Numbered from the stretch's first letter, positions 50,066 to 60,454 are shown. The stretch: DNA of 64,000 bases from Terriglobia bacterium (GCA_020072645.1 JAIQGK010000010.1:1-64000); one strand, 5' to 3'. The notes: generated from the letters alone by a model not told the origin. Numbers and translations: made by a program.

Positions 50066-51034
50066 ATGATTGCAGCCCCACAAAATCGGTCACGAATCAT
50101 TGTGGCGTTTGCCCTGCTCTATGTCCTTTGGGGCTCCACCTATCTGGCCATGCGGGTGATTGTGCGGGACATGCCGCCCTATGTGGCGGGGACTGTCCGC
50201 TATCTGATTGCGGGGCCGATCATGCTGGTGGCCTGCGCGCTGATGGGAAGAAAAATCAGCCTCACGCGCCGCGACCTGAAGCAACTGCTGGTGATCTCGA
50301 TTCTGCTGCTCTCCACGGGCAACATTGGAGTGCTTTGGGGGGAAGTGTATGTTTCCAGTGGGCTGGCATCACTGATCGTGGCTCTGGTGCCGATTTGGGT
50401 CGTAATGATTGAGGCATGGGTCTTCCGCGCGGGCCGCATGACCGCCAAAGGGTTGATCGGGCTGGCGGTAGGGATTGTCGGCTTGCTGGTGCTGCTGTGG
50501 CCGCGGATTACCGCTGGCACGCACCTGGGTCACCTTGAGCTCATTGGATCAGGGATTCTGGCTGGGGCATCGTTTTTCTGGGCATTGGGATCAGTGTTTT
50601 CCCATCGTTTCAACCTGACGGTAGATGTATTTGCTTCCGCTGCCTGGCAGATGACGCTGGCGGGTTCCATAAACGGCGTTATCGCGCTGCTGACTGGACA
50701 GTTCCAGAAAACTCACTGGAGCACACCGGCGCTGAGCGGCATTGCATATCTTGTGGTGTTCGGATCGTGGATTGGTTACTCGTCCTACATTTATCTGCTG
50801 GAGCATGTTCCTACGCCAAAGGTGGCGACCTATGCGTACGTGAATCCCATTGTGGCAGTCTTTCTGGGCTGGATTATTTTGCGCGAGCATGTAGATCTTT
50901 ACATGCTTTTGGGGACGGCGATTATTATCGCCTCGGTAGCGCTCGTTAACACGTCACGACTAAAGCATGAACCCATTGATATCCCAGTGAGCGAAGAGAC
51001 TTGCCCGAAGACTGTGAATGTGGCGGGAGACTGA
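50066..51034 (+). CDS. EamA/DMT-family transporter
   Basis: 322 aa, ten predicted transmembrane helices in two EamA repeats: FALLYVLWGSTYLAMRVIVRDMPPYVAGTVRYLIAG in the first and the second starting near residue 155. YVNPIVAVFLGWIILRE is the usual end of the second repeat. YedA-like metabolite exporter; the substrate is unknown. Confidence 0.87.
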   Translation: MIAAPQNRSRIIVAFALLYVLWGSTYLAMRVIVRDMPPYVAGTVRYLIAGPIMLVACALMGRKISLTRRDLKQLLVISILLLSTGNIGVLWGEVYVSSGLASLIVALVPIWVVMIEAWVFRAGRMTAKGLIGLAVGIVGLLVLLWPRITAGTHLGHLELIGSGILAGASFFWALGSVFSHRFNLTVDVFASAAWQMTLAGSINGVIALLTGQFQKTHWSTPALSGIAYLVVFGSWIGYSSYIYLLEHVPTPKVATYAYVNPIVAVFLGWIILREHVDLYMLLGTAIIIASVALVNTSRLKHEPIDIPVSEETCPKTVNVAGD

Positions 51035-51147
51035 GGGGAATTGGTAATTGAGTGATTTGGTAATTGGGTAATTGAAAAGCTGGATTGTCGATGTTTTTTT
51101 CGGTGTTCATTTACCAAATTACGAATTTACCCATTTACCAAATTTCA

Positions 51148-52614
51148 TTATTTCCTCTTCCATCTTGTTCCATCCTTGGTGTCCTCTACCAGGATCCCAG
51201 CGTCGGCAAGCTGCTTGCGGATGGCATCGGAACGAGCGAAGTCGCGGGCTTTTTTGGCGGCATTGCGTTCTTCGATCAGGAGATTAACGTCGGCATCTGA
51301 GATAGCATCTGGGATATCGGAGTCTTTAAGGATGCCGTGGGACCGGGCCCATTCCATGGCGGCCTTCATCTTTTCCGCGTCATCATCTTTCAGTACCGCA
51401 AAGATTTCATCGAATTGGTGCAAGGCTTCCAGCAGGGGCGTCTTGTCGCCTTCGCGAAGTTCGCCGCGATCAGCGAGGATGTTGGCTTCGCGCACCATGT
51501 CAAAGATCGCCGCCGAGGCATACGCGGTGTTCAGGTCGTCTTCCATGCCGGCGCGCATTTCCCTTTTAGCTTGGGCTGCCGCTTCCTGCGCAACTGGATT
51601 GCTCCCCGCAGGAAGCTGAGACATTCGAATACGGGCATCAAAAGTGCGCAGCCGCTCCACGGATTTTGCGCCTTGCTCCAGGCCGGCAAACGTGAAGTTC
51701 AGCTGCTTGCGGTATGGAACTGAAGTGAGCAGGAAACGAATAGCGGATGGCTTATGGCCTTTTACCAGCAGATCGCGCAGAGTATAGAAATTGCCCAGAC
51801 TCTTTGACATCTTCTCGCCTTCCACCAGAAGAAAGCGCACGTGCATCCAGTGGCGTGCAAAAATCTTGCCGGTCAGCGATTCTGATTGCGCGATTTCATT
51901 TTCATGATGCGGGAAGGTCAGGTCTTCGCCGCCGGCATGCAGATCAAAACTATCGCCCAGATATTTCATTGACATCACGGAGCACTCGATGTGCCAGCCT
52001 GGACGCCCCGGCCCGATAGGACTCTCCCAGAAGGCCTCGCCTTCCTTAGGGGCTTTCCACAGGGCAAAATCACGGGCACTGTCTTTCTCGTACTCATCCA
52101 CATCCACGCGCGCGCCATCTTCCATGCCGGCGAAATCTTTCTTTGAGAGCTTGCCGTACTCAGGGAATTTGGCGATGCGAAAATAATAGGAACCATCTTC
52201 AGTGCGGTAAGCAATACCTTTCTTTTCAAGCTTGGCGATGAATTCCGCCATTTCCTTAATATGTTCGGTGGCCCGCACCAATTTTTCCGGACGCTCGATG
52301 TTCAGAGAACCCATATCTTCCAGAAATGCCTCTTCGTATTTGCGCGTGTACTCCTGGACTGTCTTCTTGTCGCGCGCCGCATTGCGGATGATCTTGTCAT
52401 CCACGTCAGTAATGTTCATGACGTGCTGTAGCTTGAAGCCGCTCTGGCGGAGGAAGCGACGCAGGATATCGACTGCAATAAACGTGCGGAAGTTGCCAAT
52501 ATGGCCGTAGTCATACACGGTGGGGCCGCAGGCATACATGCGAACGGTATTGTCCGCGGCTGGAGCAAACTCCTCCACCTTGCCGGAGAGCGTATTGTAG
52601 AGTCGAAGAGGCAA
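51148..52614 (-). CDS. cysS: Cysteine--tRNA ligase
   Basis: 488 aa. MPLRLYNTLSGKVEEF, ACGPTVYDYGHIGNFRTF (HIGH and zinc-cysteine), GWHIECSVMSMKYLG (zinc ligands), GGEDLTFPHHENEIAQSE and GEKMSKSLGNF (KMSKS) are all present. It charges tRNA-Cys. It starts at TTG, since no ATG precedes MPLRLYN in frame and the N-terminus matches family sequence. The 3' end is at 51148. Confidence 0.95.
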   Translation of the reverse strand: MPLRLYNTLSGKVEEFAPAADNTVRMYACGPTVYDYGHIGNFRTFIAVDILRRFLRQSGFKLQHVMNITDVDDKIIRNAARDKKTVQEYTRKYEEAFLEDMGSLNIERPEKLVRATEHIKEMAEFIAKLEKKGIAYRTEDGSYYFRIAKFPEYGKLSKKDFAGMEDGARVDVDEYEKDSARDFALWKAPKEGEAFWESPIGPGRPGWHIECSVMSMKYLGDSFDLHAGGEDLTFPHHENEIAQSESLTGKIFARHWMHVRFLLVEGEKMSKSLGNFYTLRDLLVKGHKPSAIRFLLTSVPYRKQLNFTFAGLEQGAKSVERLRTFDARIRMSQLPAGSNPVAQEAAAQAKREMRAGMEDDLNTAYASAAIFDMVREANILADRGELREGDKTPLLEALHQFDEIFAVLKDDDAEKMKAAMEWARSHGILKDSDIPDAISDADVNLLIEERNAAKKARDFARSDAIRKQLADAGILVEDTKDGTRWKRK

Positions 52615-52700
52615 ACCGAAATTGTAGCAAAGACGACGCGACGCTGGCCCGGCAGGTCTATTCCTTCGCCATAAACGGTGAGAGTTGTAAGATAGTAGCC

Positions 52701-53726
52701 GTGCCTGAGCTGAGAAAAGACCCTGTTACCGGACGCTGGGTGATTATTTCCACTGACCGTTCCAAGCGTCCCGGAGATTTTTCCCGCGAGCGTGTGGTTC
52801 TAAAGGGCGGATTCTGCCCGTTCTGCCCTGGAAATGAAAGCACAACGCCGCCAGAAATATTGGCTTATCGCCCCGGCGAGAACACGCGACCGGACACCAC
52901 CGGGTGGAACTTGCGCGTGGTGCCCAATAAATTTCCCGCATTGGGAATTGAGGGCGATCTGGACCGGCAAGCGGATGGAATGTTTGACAAGATGAACGGC
53001 GTAGGCGCGCATGAAGTTGTGATCGAAACGCCCGATCATGGCGAAACCCTGGCAACCATGCCACTAAAACGCGTGGAAGACATGCTGTGGGCGTTTCGCG
53101 ACCGCATCCTGGACCTGAAGCAGGACCGAAGGTTCAAATACATCCTGGTTTTTAAAAACCATGGGGAAGCCGCCGGCGCGTCCCTGGAGCACCCGCATTC
53201 GCAGATAATCGCGCTGCCGATCCTGCCCAAGCAGGTAGTGGAAGAGCTTGAGGGCGCCCGGCGTTATTTTGCCAACAAAGAGCGATGTATCTTCTGCGAC
53301 ATCATCCGGCAGGAAACAGAGGCGCAGGTGCGTGTTGCGGCGGAAAACCAAGATTTTGTGACGCTATGCCCGTACGCGCCGCGGTTTCCGTTTGAGACGT
53401 GGATCCTGCCCAAGAGGCATGAGTCTGCGTTTGAGAACTCGCCTTCCACGATGTATGAGAACCTGGCCCGCATGCTGCGCACGGTACTGAGCAAGGCAGT
53501 GCGCGTGCTGGATAATCCAGCCTACAACCTGGTGGTGCACAGCTCACCCATGCAGGAAAATACCAATGACTTCTATCATTGGCACCTGGAAATTATCCCC
53601 AAACTAACGAAGACGGCAGGATTTGAGTGGGGCACCGGTTTCTATATCAACCCGACACCTCCGGAGGAAGCAGCCAAGTTTTTGCGAGAGGCGAAAGTAA
53701 CGGAGCCGCAGCCGGTGGGAGTGTAA
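52701..53726 (+). CDS. galT: Galactose-1-phosphate uridylyltransferase
   Basis: 341 aa from GTG. Zn site C39-P-F-C42, and the catalytic HPHSQ at H164-P-H166-S-Q168 (H166 is the nucleophile that forms the uridylyl intermediate). FKNHGEAAGASLEHPHSQIIALP and HWHLEIIPKLTKTAGFEWGTGF are family signatures. Leloir pathway: UDP-glucose + Gal-1-P to UDP-galactose + Glc-1-P; ADP-sugar phosphorylase activity is the main alternative. Divergent from cysS with an 86-bp gap. Confidence 0.9.
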   Translation: MPELRKDPVTGRWVIISTDRSKRPGDFSRERVVLKGGFCPFCPGNESTTPPEILAYRPGENTRPDTTGWNLRVVPNKFPALGIEGDLDRQADGMFDKMNGVGAHEVVIETPDHGETLATMPLKRVEDMLWAFRDRILDLKQDRRFKYILVFKNHGEAAGASLEHPHSQIIALPILPKQVVEELEGARRYFANKERCIFCDIIRQETEAQVRVAAENQDFVTLCPYAPRFPFETWILPKRHESAFENSPSTMYENLARMLRTVLSKAVRVLDNPAYNLVVHSSPMQENTNDFYHWHLEIIPKLTKTAGFEWGTGFYINPTPPEEAAKFLREAKVTEPQPVGV

Positions 53727-53857
53727 TCTCAAGCCGGAGCGAGAGAACCCTTTGGCTAATGGAGATTTCAAGGACCACGCATCCCGACAAATGAACGCAA
53801 ATGCAAAGGACTGTTGGGCATCGTGGAGGACCGGGAGATCCTGGAAGGCCATAGTGA

Positions 53858-53876
53858 TCCCTCGCTCCGCTCGGGA
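53858..53876 (+). repeat. Dispersed palindromic element, copy 1
   Basis: TCCCTCGCTCCGCTCGGGA. The reverse complement of the copy at 62870-62888 differs by one base. It lies in the 200-bp gene-free spacer between galT and the desulfurase gene. Confidence 0.5.
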
Positions 53877-53928
53877 CTGCGGAAAAAGCTCCGCTCGAGA
53901 CTTCAAAAAAAAGTGCGCTCCGGAGATC

Positions 53929-55119
53929 CTACTTCAAGGAAGAAACTTCCCTAAGGTTCTTTACCAGCTCAATTATCCGGCCGGCAACGTAATCAATCTC
54001 TGCTTCAGTGTTGAAACGTCCAATGCCGAAGCGTATCGCGCTTCCGGCAGCTTCGTCGCTCAGGCCGAGTGCCTTGAGAACATAGGAAGCGTGGGTCTTG
54101 CCGGAGGAGCACGCTGATCCGCTGGAAAGCGCAACGTCGTTCAAACCGGTCAACAGTGTTTCACCGTCAACCTCCAAAAAACTCATATTTAAATTACCAG
54201 GTAGCCTGTGCTCCATGGATCCGTTAATGGTTACTTGATCCAGTCCTGCGACAAGGCGATCGCGAAGACGGTTACGCAGGCCAGCGATGCGGCAACTCTC
54301 TTCCGGCATTTCTGCATGGGCGATTTCACAAGTTCTGCCAAAGCCAACAATGCCGGGAACATTGAGGGTGCCGGAACGCAACCCGTTTTCATGGCCGCCG
54401 CCGTCGATTAAAGGAACAAGCTGCCCGGCTACGTTCTGGCGGACGTAAAGTGCGCCACAACCTTTGGGCCCATAAAGCTTGTGCGCTGTCAGGGAGGCCA
54501 GATCAAGATTGGCTCGGTTGACATCCAGCGGGACCTTGCCCAGAGCCTGCACGGCGTCTGAGTGGAAAAGCACACCGCGCTCACGGCAGAGGCGGCCGAT
54601 TTCTTCAATAGGCTGGATTACGCCTGTTTCGTTGTTGGCGGCCATGATGCTGACAAGGATCGTGCGATCCGTGAACGCATCTCTGAGTTGGTCGAGATCA
54701 ATGAGGCCGTCACGGCCAACGGGCAGGTACGTAACACGACAGCCGCTTTTTTCCAGATGCTTGCAACTATCAAGGACCGCCTTGTGCTCCGTAACGGCGG
54801 TGATAATGTGGTCGCCTTTTTCGCGGCAACCTTCCGCCACGCCTTTCAGGGCCAGGTTATCGCTTTCAGTGGCTCCTGAAGTGAAAACAATTTCCTGGGG
54901 CAATGCGCCTATTGAGGCGGCAATCTGTCGGCGGGCTTTTTCCACGGCGGCAGCGGCTTCCCATCCGAAGGAGTGACTGTTGCTGGCAGCGTTGCCAAAG
55001 CGCGAGGTGAAAAAAGGCATCATGGCTTCCAGCACGCGCGGATCGAGCGGCGTGGTGGCGTGATTATCCAGGTAGATCGGAAACTTGATTGTGCCGGAAG
55101 AAAGACCGTTGCTGCTCAT
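53929..55119 (-). CDS. Cysteine desulfurase (NifS/IscS family)
   Basis: 396 aa PLP enzyme that moves sulfur from cysteine to a protein acceptor. NFS motifs: IYLDNHATTPLDPRVLEAMMPFF, FTSGATESDNLALKGVA, HSDAVQALGKVPLDV, SLTAHKLYGPKGCGALYV (PLP lysine) and LSSGSACSSGKTHASYVLKALG (mobile cysteine loop). IscS-like rather than SufS. No iscU or regulator is adjacent. Confidence 0.93.
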   Translation of the reverse strand: MSSNGLSSGTIKFPIYLDNHATTPLDPRVLEAMMPFFTSRFGNAASNSHSFGWEAAAAVEKARRQIAASIGALPQEIVFTSGATESDNLALKGVAEGCREKGDHIITAVTEHKAVLDSCKHLEKSGCRVTYLPVGRDGLIDLDQLRDAFTDRTILVSIMAANNETGVIQPIEEIGRLCRERGVLFHSDAVQALGKVPLDVNRANLDLASLTAHKLYGPKGCGALYVRQNVAGQLVPLIDGGGHENGLRSGTLNVPGIVGFGRTCEIAHAEMPEESCRIAGLRNRLRDRLVAGLDQVTINGSMEHRLPGNLNMSFLEVDGETLLTGLNDVALSSGSACSSGKTHASYVLKALGLSDEAAGSAIRFGIGRFNTEAEIDYVAGRIIELVKNLREVSSLK

Positions 55120-55169
55120 CAGAGATGATTTTACTAAAAGCGGCAGGATTTGATTGGCAGAGAAACAAT

Positions 55170-55198
55170 AAAAAAGCCCGCCAGCGAACTGGCGGGCT
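55170..55198 (-). terminator. Rho-independent terminator of the TonB-receptor gene
   Basis: Read on the minus strand: 10-bp stem AGCCCGCCAG / CTGGCGGGCT with a 4-base loop, followed by six T. It lies 27 bases after the receptor stop. Confidence 0.88.
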
Positions 55199-55224
55199 GA
55201 AAGGTTCGTTACATCAACTGAAAG

Positions 55225-58200
55225 TTAGAACCGGTAGGTCAAACCAAAGTTGATGCGGCGAGTACCGCCATTGAATCCCGGATAGGCCGTAGCTGTGGTC
55301 CTGGGATCACCGAAACCATTGAACGAGCCAAACTGTCCTGCGTCATCCAGGAACGGATCAACGCTGGAGAAGTTCTGGTGGTTAAATACGTTCTGGAAAT
55401 CGGCGCGGAATTCAAACGAGTTGTGTTCGCTTATTCTAAAGCGCTTCAACACCGATGCATTGGCGACGTTGGAAATCGCGTCCTGCACCACGTTGCGCGG
55501 AGTATTGCCAAACGGCGTGCCAAACACACCCTGCGCCGTGGCAGCATTGATGATAAACCGCACCTGGTTATTCGTGACGTTCACGAAGTTGCAGGGTGTG
55601 GTCGGGGTGGCAGGGTTGTTGGAGTTATTAAAGCAAGTCTGGCCAATAGCCGTCATACTGATCAATGAAGTATCAGTAAAGCCGGCCGGGCAAGAAATGC
55701 CAGTCACCGTGGGCAGATCACCGCAGAACACGCCGACGCTGGTTTGCGGAGCGCTCAGGTTGCCCAGGAATGGCCGTGCCTGATCGACGCCGCCGCCGTT
55801 GAAGGCGATGAGGAAGTTCGCGTCAAAATAGTCGCCATTCGAGCCAAACGCGGCATCACCCAGTTGTGCAGGCGTGTAGCGCTGTCCGGAGGCGAGAACA
55901 TAATTAGCATTCACTACCCATCCTCCCAGCACGTGTCCAATAAACCCGTGCTGCTCTTTGAAGAAGGGAATCTCTTCCGTAGCGGTGATTGTCCACTGGT
56001 GAGGAATATCCAGACCTGAGAACGAACGTTCCCCGGAATTGGTGTTGAACGGATTCTGTGCAAACGGAACAGTCGTGGCGCCGCCAAACGTCGCAAAGAT
56101 TTCGGACACATTGTCCAACGTCTTGGCGAACGTGTAACCGGTGCGGATTGTCAGCTGTTTGAACAGATTGTTGGCGCGGAATTCGGTTTGCAATGCATTG
56201 TAATCCGAGCTGCCGCCGTTAATGCGGTTGCGCTGGATGCCCTGGTTGCAGTTAACTCGTCCGACAGCAGAGGCTACAACCGCCTGACTGGCCGGGCAAG
56301 GAGTTATGCCAGCCGGCACCAGGTTCGGGAAATCCGTCAGCAGATCGGCAACGAACGGATTTGCGTTGACGCTCTGGAACAGATCGAGTGCGTGGTTGCC
56401 GGCGTAACGAACTTCGACGGCGGAATTCTTACTGAGCTCGCGCTCAAAACCCAACGACCAGGAGTGAACACGATCAGGTCCGAAGTCCGGAGACAAGCTG
56501 GTGTCCGCAAACTGGCGCGGATCGAAGACGCCTTTCGCCAGGAAGCTGCTATAGAGTGACCGTACGTTCGTGCCGTTCGGGACCGCAGGCAGCGGCTTGC
56601 TGGCGGCCGCGGCTCCGCTAAATGACTGCAGGAACACTTCCGGCGCTGAAGACGACATGTTGATGTAAATGTTGTAGAACGGCGGGTCATAGAGCAGACG
56701 ATATCCGCCGCGGATGGTTGTCTTTCCATTGCCGGTCAGGAAGCCGCCCCACTGGGGAGAATAGGCGAAGCCTACGCTCGGACCAAAGCTGTTCTTGGGC
56801 GCCGGGAAGGTTGGAAATGTGCGGGCGGAAAGAGGAATCGCCTGGCCATTGATAGGGCTAGCCGGGTCACCTGTGGTGGTCGGTGAACTGGTACTGGCCC
56901 ACAGGGCGGTTGCCGGGTTGGACTCACGCGGAACTGTAATCTGGTTAAACAGGTTCGCGGGCTGGCCGTAATAAGACCAAGTGAGCCCCAGGTTCACGGT
57001 GAGGTGCTGGCCGATTTTCCAGTCATCTCCGGCATAAATAAAGGTGTCATGCTCACGGAAGTCCAGCGTCGGATCACCCGCTGCCAGAGCAAGGGTCCTG
57101 GGGGTGTTGGTCAGCAGGGAGCCCCAGTTCTGGAACTGAAATACACCATTGAGGTTGGGCAAGAAGACATTGGGTGAACGCTGGAAGGTATAGTTCACGC
57201 CTGCTTTAAAGGTGTGCTTGCCCATCACAAAGTTCCAGTTGTCCTGCGCCTGCCACGTGTTGACGATGCGGCTCTGGGGCAGGTTATTTGCGGTTCCCAC
57301 AGCAAGGAAGCCGGGGGTGCGGAACGTGATCCTTGAAACCGCCGTGCCTACCGCGTCAGCAGTGGGAACGGAGCCCAGGGTATTGCCGCCGAAGTCAACA
57401 TTGAGGCGGTTGAAGCCTACACGCATCTCATTGACCATTCTGCTGGAGAGGTTATGCGTCCAACCTACCAGGATGGCCTGGCTCAACGCCGGAACGCTTA
57501 CCGGATAGCCGGCAGCTCCATCACCGAAATCAATGTTGAAGTTGTTTCCGCGATTAAACAGGTAACGGGCCATGAAGTTGTCATTGCCGCGCTGATAGTC
57601 GACGCGGTTGGTGAAGTTGAAGCCGTGGAACGGGGTCTGCACAATGCGCTGGACCTGAGCAAAATCAATGCCCAGACAGGCCGGACTCACGTCAACCGGA
57701 GTATTGCCGACCGGGGTCGGATTGCCGGCAGAGATGCTGTATGGCCCCACTTTGTTGTAGGCAGCCAGCCCGGTGCTTCCAGGAGCGCATGCCGCCAGTT
57801 GTGCCAGTCCCGCAGGAGTGGGCGCAAAGCCGGAACTCTGGAAAATGGATTTGGTAGAGATAAGTTCCTGGTCAAAGCCGCCGAAGAAGAACACCTTGTT
57901 CTTCACGATGGGTCCGCCCACTGTGAATCCACCAAATTCATCATTCAATCGTGGTTGCTCGGTCAGGTTATTGCCTGCCGCATCGGTGATAAAACCCTGC
58001 CTCTGACTATTGTTCAGCGAGTTGAGAATCGAGTTATTCTCACTCTCATAAACGCTTCCATGCCAGGCATTGCCGCCGGACTTGGTGATGATGTTAACAA
58101 CGGAACCAGCATTGCGGCCATATTCCGGGCCGAAATTGTTGGTAACGAGCACGTATTGCTGCACAAATTCCGTGTCGCTGACAAACAGCCCGGGGCCGCC

Positions 58201-58824
58201 GACGCTGTTGTCGTTGTTATTTTGGCCGTCAATCTGCTGGTCATTGTTGCGACCGCGCAGACCATTGGAGGAGAATCCCTGACCACCGTTTGTGTTAGAG
58301 AACCCGTTGTCGCGAACCGAGACAACGCCGGGCACAAACAATGCCAGGTTATCCAATCCCTGGTTCTCCTGGATGCCGGCGAAGGTTGTCAGTGTGGTGC
58401 CGGAAAAGGTGTTGGTGACTTGCGCCTGAGTGGTTTCAATCAGAGGAGCCGTGGCGGCAACCTCAATCGTGGTGCTGGCCTCACCGACTGAGAGCTTAAG
58501 CGCGCCCAAGCCACGGTCCTGGCCGGCTACAACGAGAATGTCATTTTGCTGTACTGTTTTGAACCCCTGGGCTGAGACCTCGATCTTGTAAGTGCCGGCA
58601 GGGATAAGATTAAACCGGAACGAGCCGGAATTATCAGTTGTAGTTGCCAATGCAGTGCCAGTGGCCACGTTCGTGGCTTTTACTTGCGCACCCGAGACTA
58701 CCGCGCCCTGCTGGTCAACCGCTGTGCCGGAGATAGAACCCTTCAGCACCTGACCAAAAGACGGGATGCACAACGCCAAGCATGTGGCGACCAGTATTAA
58801 TTTGTCGCGCAGTTTACGATTCAT
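55225..58824 (-). CDS. TonB-dependent receptor-like outer-membrane protein (Oar-like) with carboxypeptidase-regulatory domain
   Basis: 1199 aa from the ATG at 58824 (GGAG nine bases upstream); several in-frame ATGs extend it up to 15 residues. Signal peptide about residues 3-25 (LILVATCLALCIPSFGQ). Then a CarboxypepD_reg-like beta sandwich (GSISGTAVDQQGAVVSGAQVKATNVATG...SFRFNLIPAGTYKIEVSAQGFKTV), a plug (LRGRNNDQQIDGQNNNDNSVGG, NFGPEYGRNAGSVVNIITKSGGNAWHG) and a long barrel ending in YRF, the terminal aromatic recognised by the BAM machinery. The class is greatly expanded in Acidobacteriota and probably takes up glycans or other large ligands. Confidence 0.9.
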   Translation of the reverse strand: MNRKLRDKLILVATCLALCIPSFGQVLKGSISGTAVDQQGAVVSGAQVKATNVATGTALATTTDNSGSFRFNLIPAGTYKIEVSAQGFKTVQQNDILVVAGQDRGLGALKLSVGEASTTIEVAATAPLIETTQAQVTNTFSGTTLTTFAGIQENQGLDNLALFVPGVVSVRDNGFSNTNGGQGFSSNGLRGRNNDQQIDGQNNNDNSVGGPGLFVSDTEFVQQYVLVTNNFGPEYGRNAGSVVNIITKSGGNAWHGSVYESENNSILNSLNNSQRQGFITDAAGNNLTEQPRLNDEFGGFTVGGPIVKNKVFFFGGFDQELISTKSIFQSSGFAPTPAGLAQLAACAPGSTGLAAYNKVGPYSISAGNPTPVGNTPVDVSPACLGIDFAQVQRIVQTPFHGFNFTNRVDYQRGNDNFMARYLFNRGNNFNIDFGDGAAGYPVSVPALSQAILVGWTHNLSSRMVNEMRVGFNRLNVDFGGNTLGSVPTADAVGTAVSRITFRTPGFLAVGTANNLPQSRIVNTWQAQDNWNFVMGKHTFKAGVNYTFQRSPNVFLPNLNGVFQFQNWGSLLTNTPRTLALAAGDPTLDFREHDTFIYAGDDWKIGQHLTVNLGLTWSYYGQPANLFNQITVPRESNPATALWASTSSPTTTGDPASPINGQAIPLSARTFPTFPAPKNSFGPSVGFAYSPQWGGFLTGNGKTTIRGGYRLLYDPPFYNIYINMSSSAPEVFLQSFSGAAAASKPLPAVPNGTNVRSLYSSFLAKGVFDPRQFADTSLSPDFGPDRVHSWSLGFERELSKNSAVEVRYAGNHALDLFQSVNANPFVADLLTDFPNLVPAGITPCPASQAVVASAVGRVNCNQGIQRNRINGGSSDYNALQTEFRANNLFKQLTIRTGYTFAKTLDNVSEIFATFGGATTVPFAQNPFNTNSGERSFSGLDIPHQWTITATEEIPFFKEQHGFIGHVLGGWVVNANYVLASGQRYTPAQLGDAAFGSNGDYFDANFLIAFNGGGVDQARPFLGNLSAPQTSVGVFCGDLPTVTGISCPAGFTDTSLISMTAIGQTCFNNSNNPATPTTPCNFVNVTNNQVRFIINAATAQGVFGTPFGNTPRNVVQDAISNVANASVLKRFRISEHNSFEFRADFQNVFNHQNFSSVDPFLDDAGQFGSFNGFGDPRTTATAYPGFNGGTRRINFGLTYRF

Positions 58825-59039
58825 CCTTTGCATCTCCATAGTTTTCAGTTTTGAGAGCATTACAAACACATGATCCCGTCACGCACGGGAACACATGTTA
58901 TCTCTGGAATGTATTGCAACTGGCGTTCCTCAATGATCTGTCTTTGTTATCAATGGTTTAAGAGGAAAAAGGCGCACCCAAATCCACAATAGTGGATTTT
59001 AAAGGGATGAATATTCAAAATTTGGAAGAAATTGGATTT

Positions 59040-59294
59040 TTATCTTGGTTCAGGTGGAAAACTTGGGAGATCCACAGGCCTGTCTGACATCCGAAAACGT
59101 GTCCGGAAGTGCTCTGAAATCAACGAGACAGCGTCTTTGTTCCGCTGCGGGTCCTGCTGGATCAAATACTTCATGGCTTCCACCAACAGGCGCTGTCCTT
59201 CCACATAGCGTGGGTCCGGTTTCCTCGGCTTCGCCTTGCGACGTGCTGGATCCGGCATTTCAGGCTTAATTGGAAGGGTTAAAACTTTGGCCAC
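59040..59294 (-). CDS. Small hypothetical protein, 84 aa
   Basis: GTG start with GAGG seven bases upstream. Proline-rich, basic N-terminus (PEMPDPARRKAKPRKPDPRYVEGQ) followed by a helical part (RLLVEAMKYLIQQDPQRNKDAVSLISEHFRTRF). No known domain. Stands alone upstream of the TonB receptor. Confidence 0.5.
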   Translation of the reverse strand: MAKVLTLPIKPEMPDPARRKAKPRKPDPRYVEGQRLLVEAMKYLIQQDPQRNKDAVSLISEHFRTRFRMSDRPVDLPSFPPEPR

Positions 59295-59472
59295 AAATAC
59301 ACCTCAGTCCCGCTTATTCAGATGCTGCCACCGGCCCATATGTGGCGAAAAATCGGCCTAACGATGCGAAAATCGACGGGAACCGATGCCTTTAATCCTC
59401 AGATCCTGCGCCTTAGCCTCGTTCCCTCTGATTTTAAACCCGCAGGACGCGCCCACGCTATGAATGTTTTTA

Positions 59473-60258
59473 TTATTGGGGCTTGATTGTCTTGGTGTTT
59501 CCGTTTGTTTTCAGACGGAAAACGTCCTCTGGCACCTTTTCGTTCAGCTTCATATTGGTGTAATGGGCCACCCGATAGTCACCTGAAAGCTCAAAGAATT
59601 GCTGCTTTAGCAAAATGTCCCGGTCCGGATCAATCCACAAAATGATCCTGTTATACGTTTGCCGGACTTTTTCTTTTTTGGGCGTCAGATCAAGCTTGGC
59701 TGTCTTTACGCCGTCCACCATTTCCCAGTCATCCATTTTCACGGCGTAGTCGCGTTGCAATTCGTCGCCGCTGGCGCCAAACCCCAGGCTCAAAAAAGCT
59801 TCCACGTCAGACTTGTTTTTGCCCACGTTCCGCTCAGTCACCTGATTGATTTTCTTTTCGTAGATCCGCAGTACCCCATCTTTGTAAACCACCTGCTTGG
59901 GCGCCGATCCGCCAATGTCAAACGCGGCATCCACGCCGCCTTTTGTCCGGCGAAAGTAAATGCGGCCTTTCTGTGTGTCTGTGTCGTCCGTCAGCTTCTG
60001 GTATGACTGAAACTCAAAATCTCCCTCCGCCGACTTAAACTTGGTCGACGACTGGTTCATCTTTGCCAGCACCGTGGCCAGATCGCCGGACGCGGCAGCG
60101 GGCTGCCCTGCGCTGGTTTGCTGTTCAGAAGACGCCAAGGCTTTCGCTGGCTTTTTCGATTTACTGCCGTATGCGCTTGCCATCAGTATCAGGCAGCACA
60201 AGGCCGCAAGCGCGGGCCTCAAGTATGTCCATCGTGAACACCGGCGGTCAGATTTCAT
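59473..60258 (-). CDS. LolA-like outer-membrane lipoprotein carrier/sorting protein
   Basis: 261 aa. Signal peptide (about 1-31) with a low-complexity linker, then a LolA-like half barrel: DLATVLAKMNQSSTKFKSAEGDFEFQSYQK, QKGRIYFRRTKGGVDAAFDIGGSAPKQVVYKDGVLRIYEKK, IILWIDPDRDILLKQQFFELSGDYRVAHYTNMKLNEKVPEDVFRL. The last stretch is the family's closing motif. Likely a periplasmic lipoprotein chaperone, though LolA paralogues with other cargo exist. Confidence 0.8.
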   Translation of the reverse strand: MKSDRRCSRWTYLRPALAALCCLILMASAYGSKSKKPAKALASSEQQTSAGQPAAASGDLATVLAKMNQSSTKFKSAEGDFEFQSYQKLTDDTDTQKGRIYFRRTKGGVDAAFDIGGSAPKQVVYKDGVLRIYEKKINQVTERNVGKNKSDVEAFLSLGFGASGDELQRDYAVKMDDWEMVDGVKTAKLDLTPKKEKVRQTYNRIILWIDPDRDILLKQQFFELSGDYRVAHYTNMKLNEKVPEDVFRLKTNGNTKTIKPQ

Positions 60259-60454
60259 GGCTAATAGTTTTCCACTTTCTGTGCGCAGATAAGTTCAAGA
60301 AAGATTCAGGCGATTTCTTAAAGCCGTTTCGCTTTTCTCCGCATGTCGTCAATGCGGCCCAATTCGATCCAAAGTTTCTCTGCGAAACGTCCACCCGCGA
60401 ACACTGATTACTTCTTTGAACGCCTTGGGCTGTGAAGATTTGTCTTGTGGACGC

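Noticed and set aside
53752-54117. Open frame across the galT-desulfurase spacer
   Set aside because: It overlaps the 3' end of the desulfurase in antisense and contains the palindromic repeat; no coding signature.
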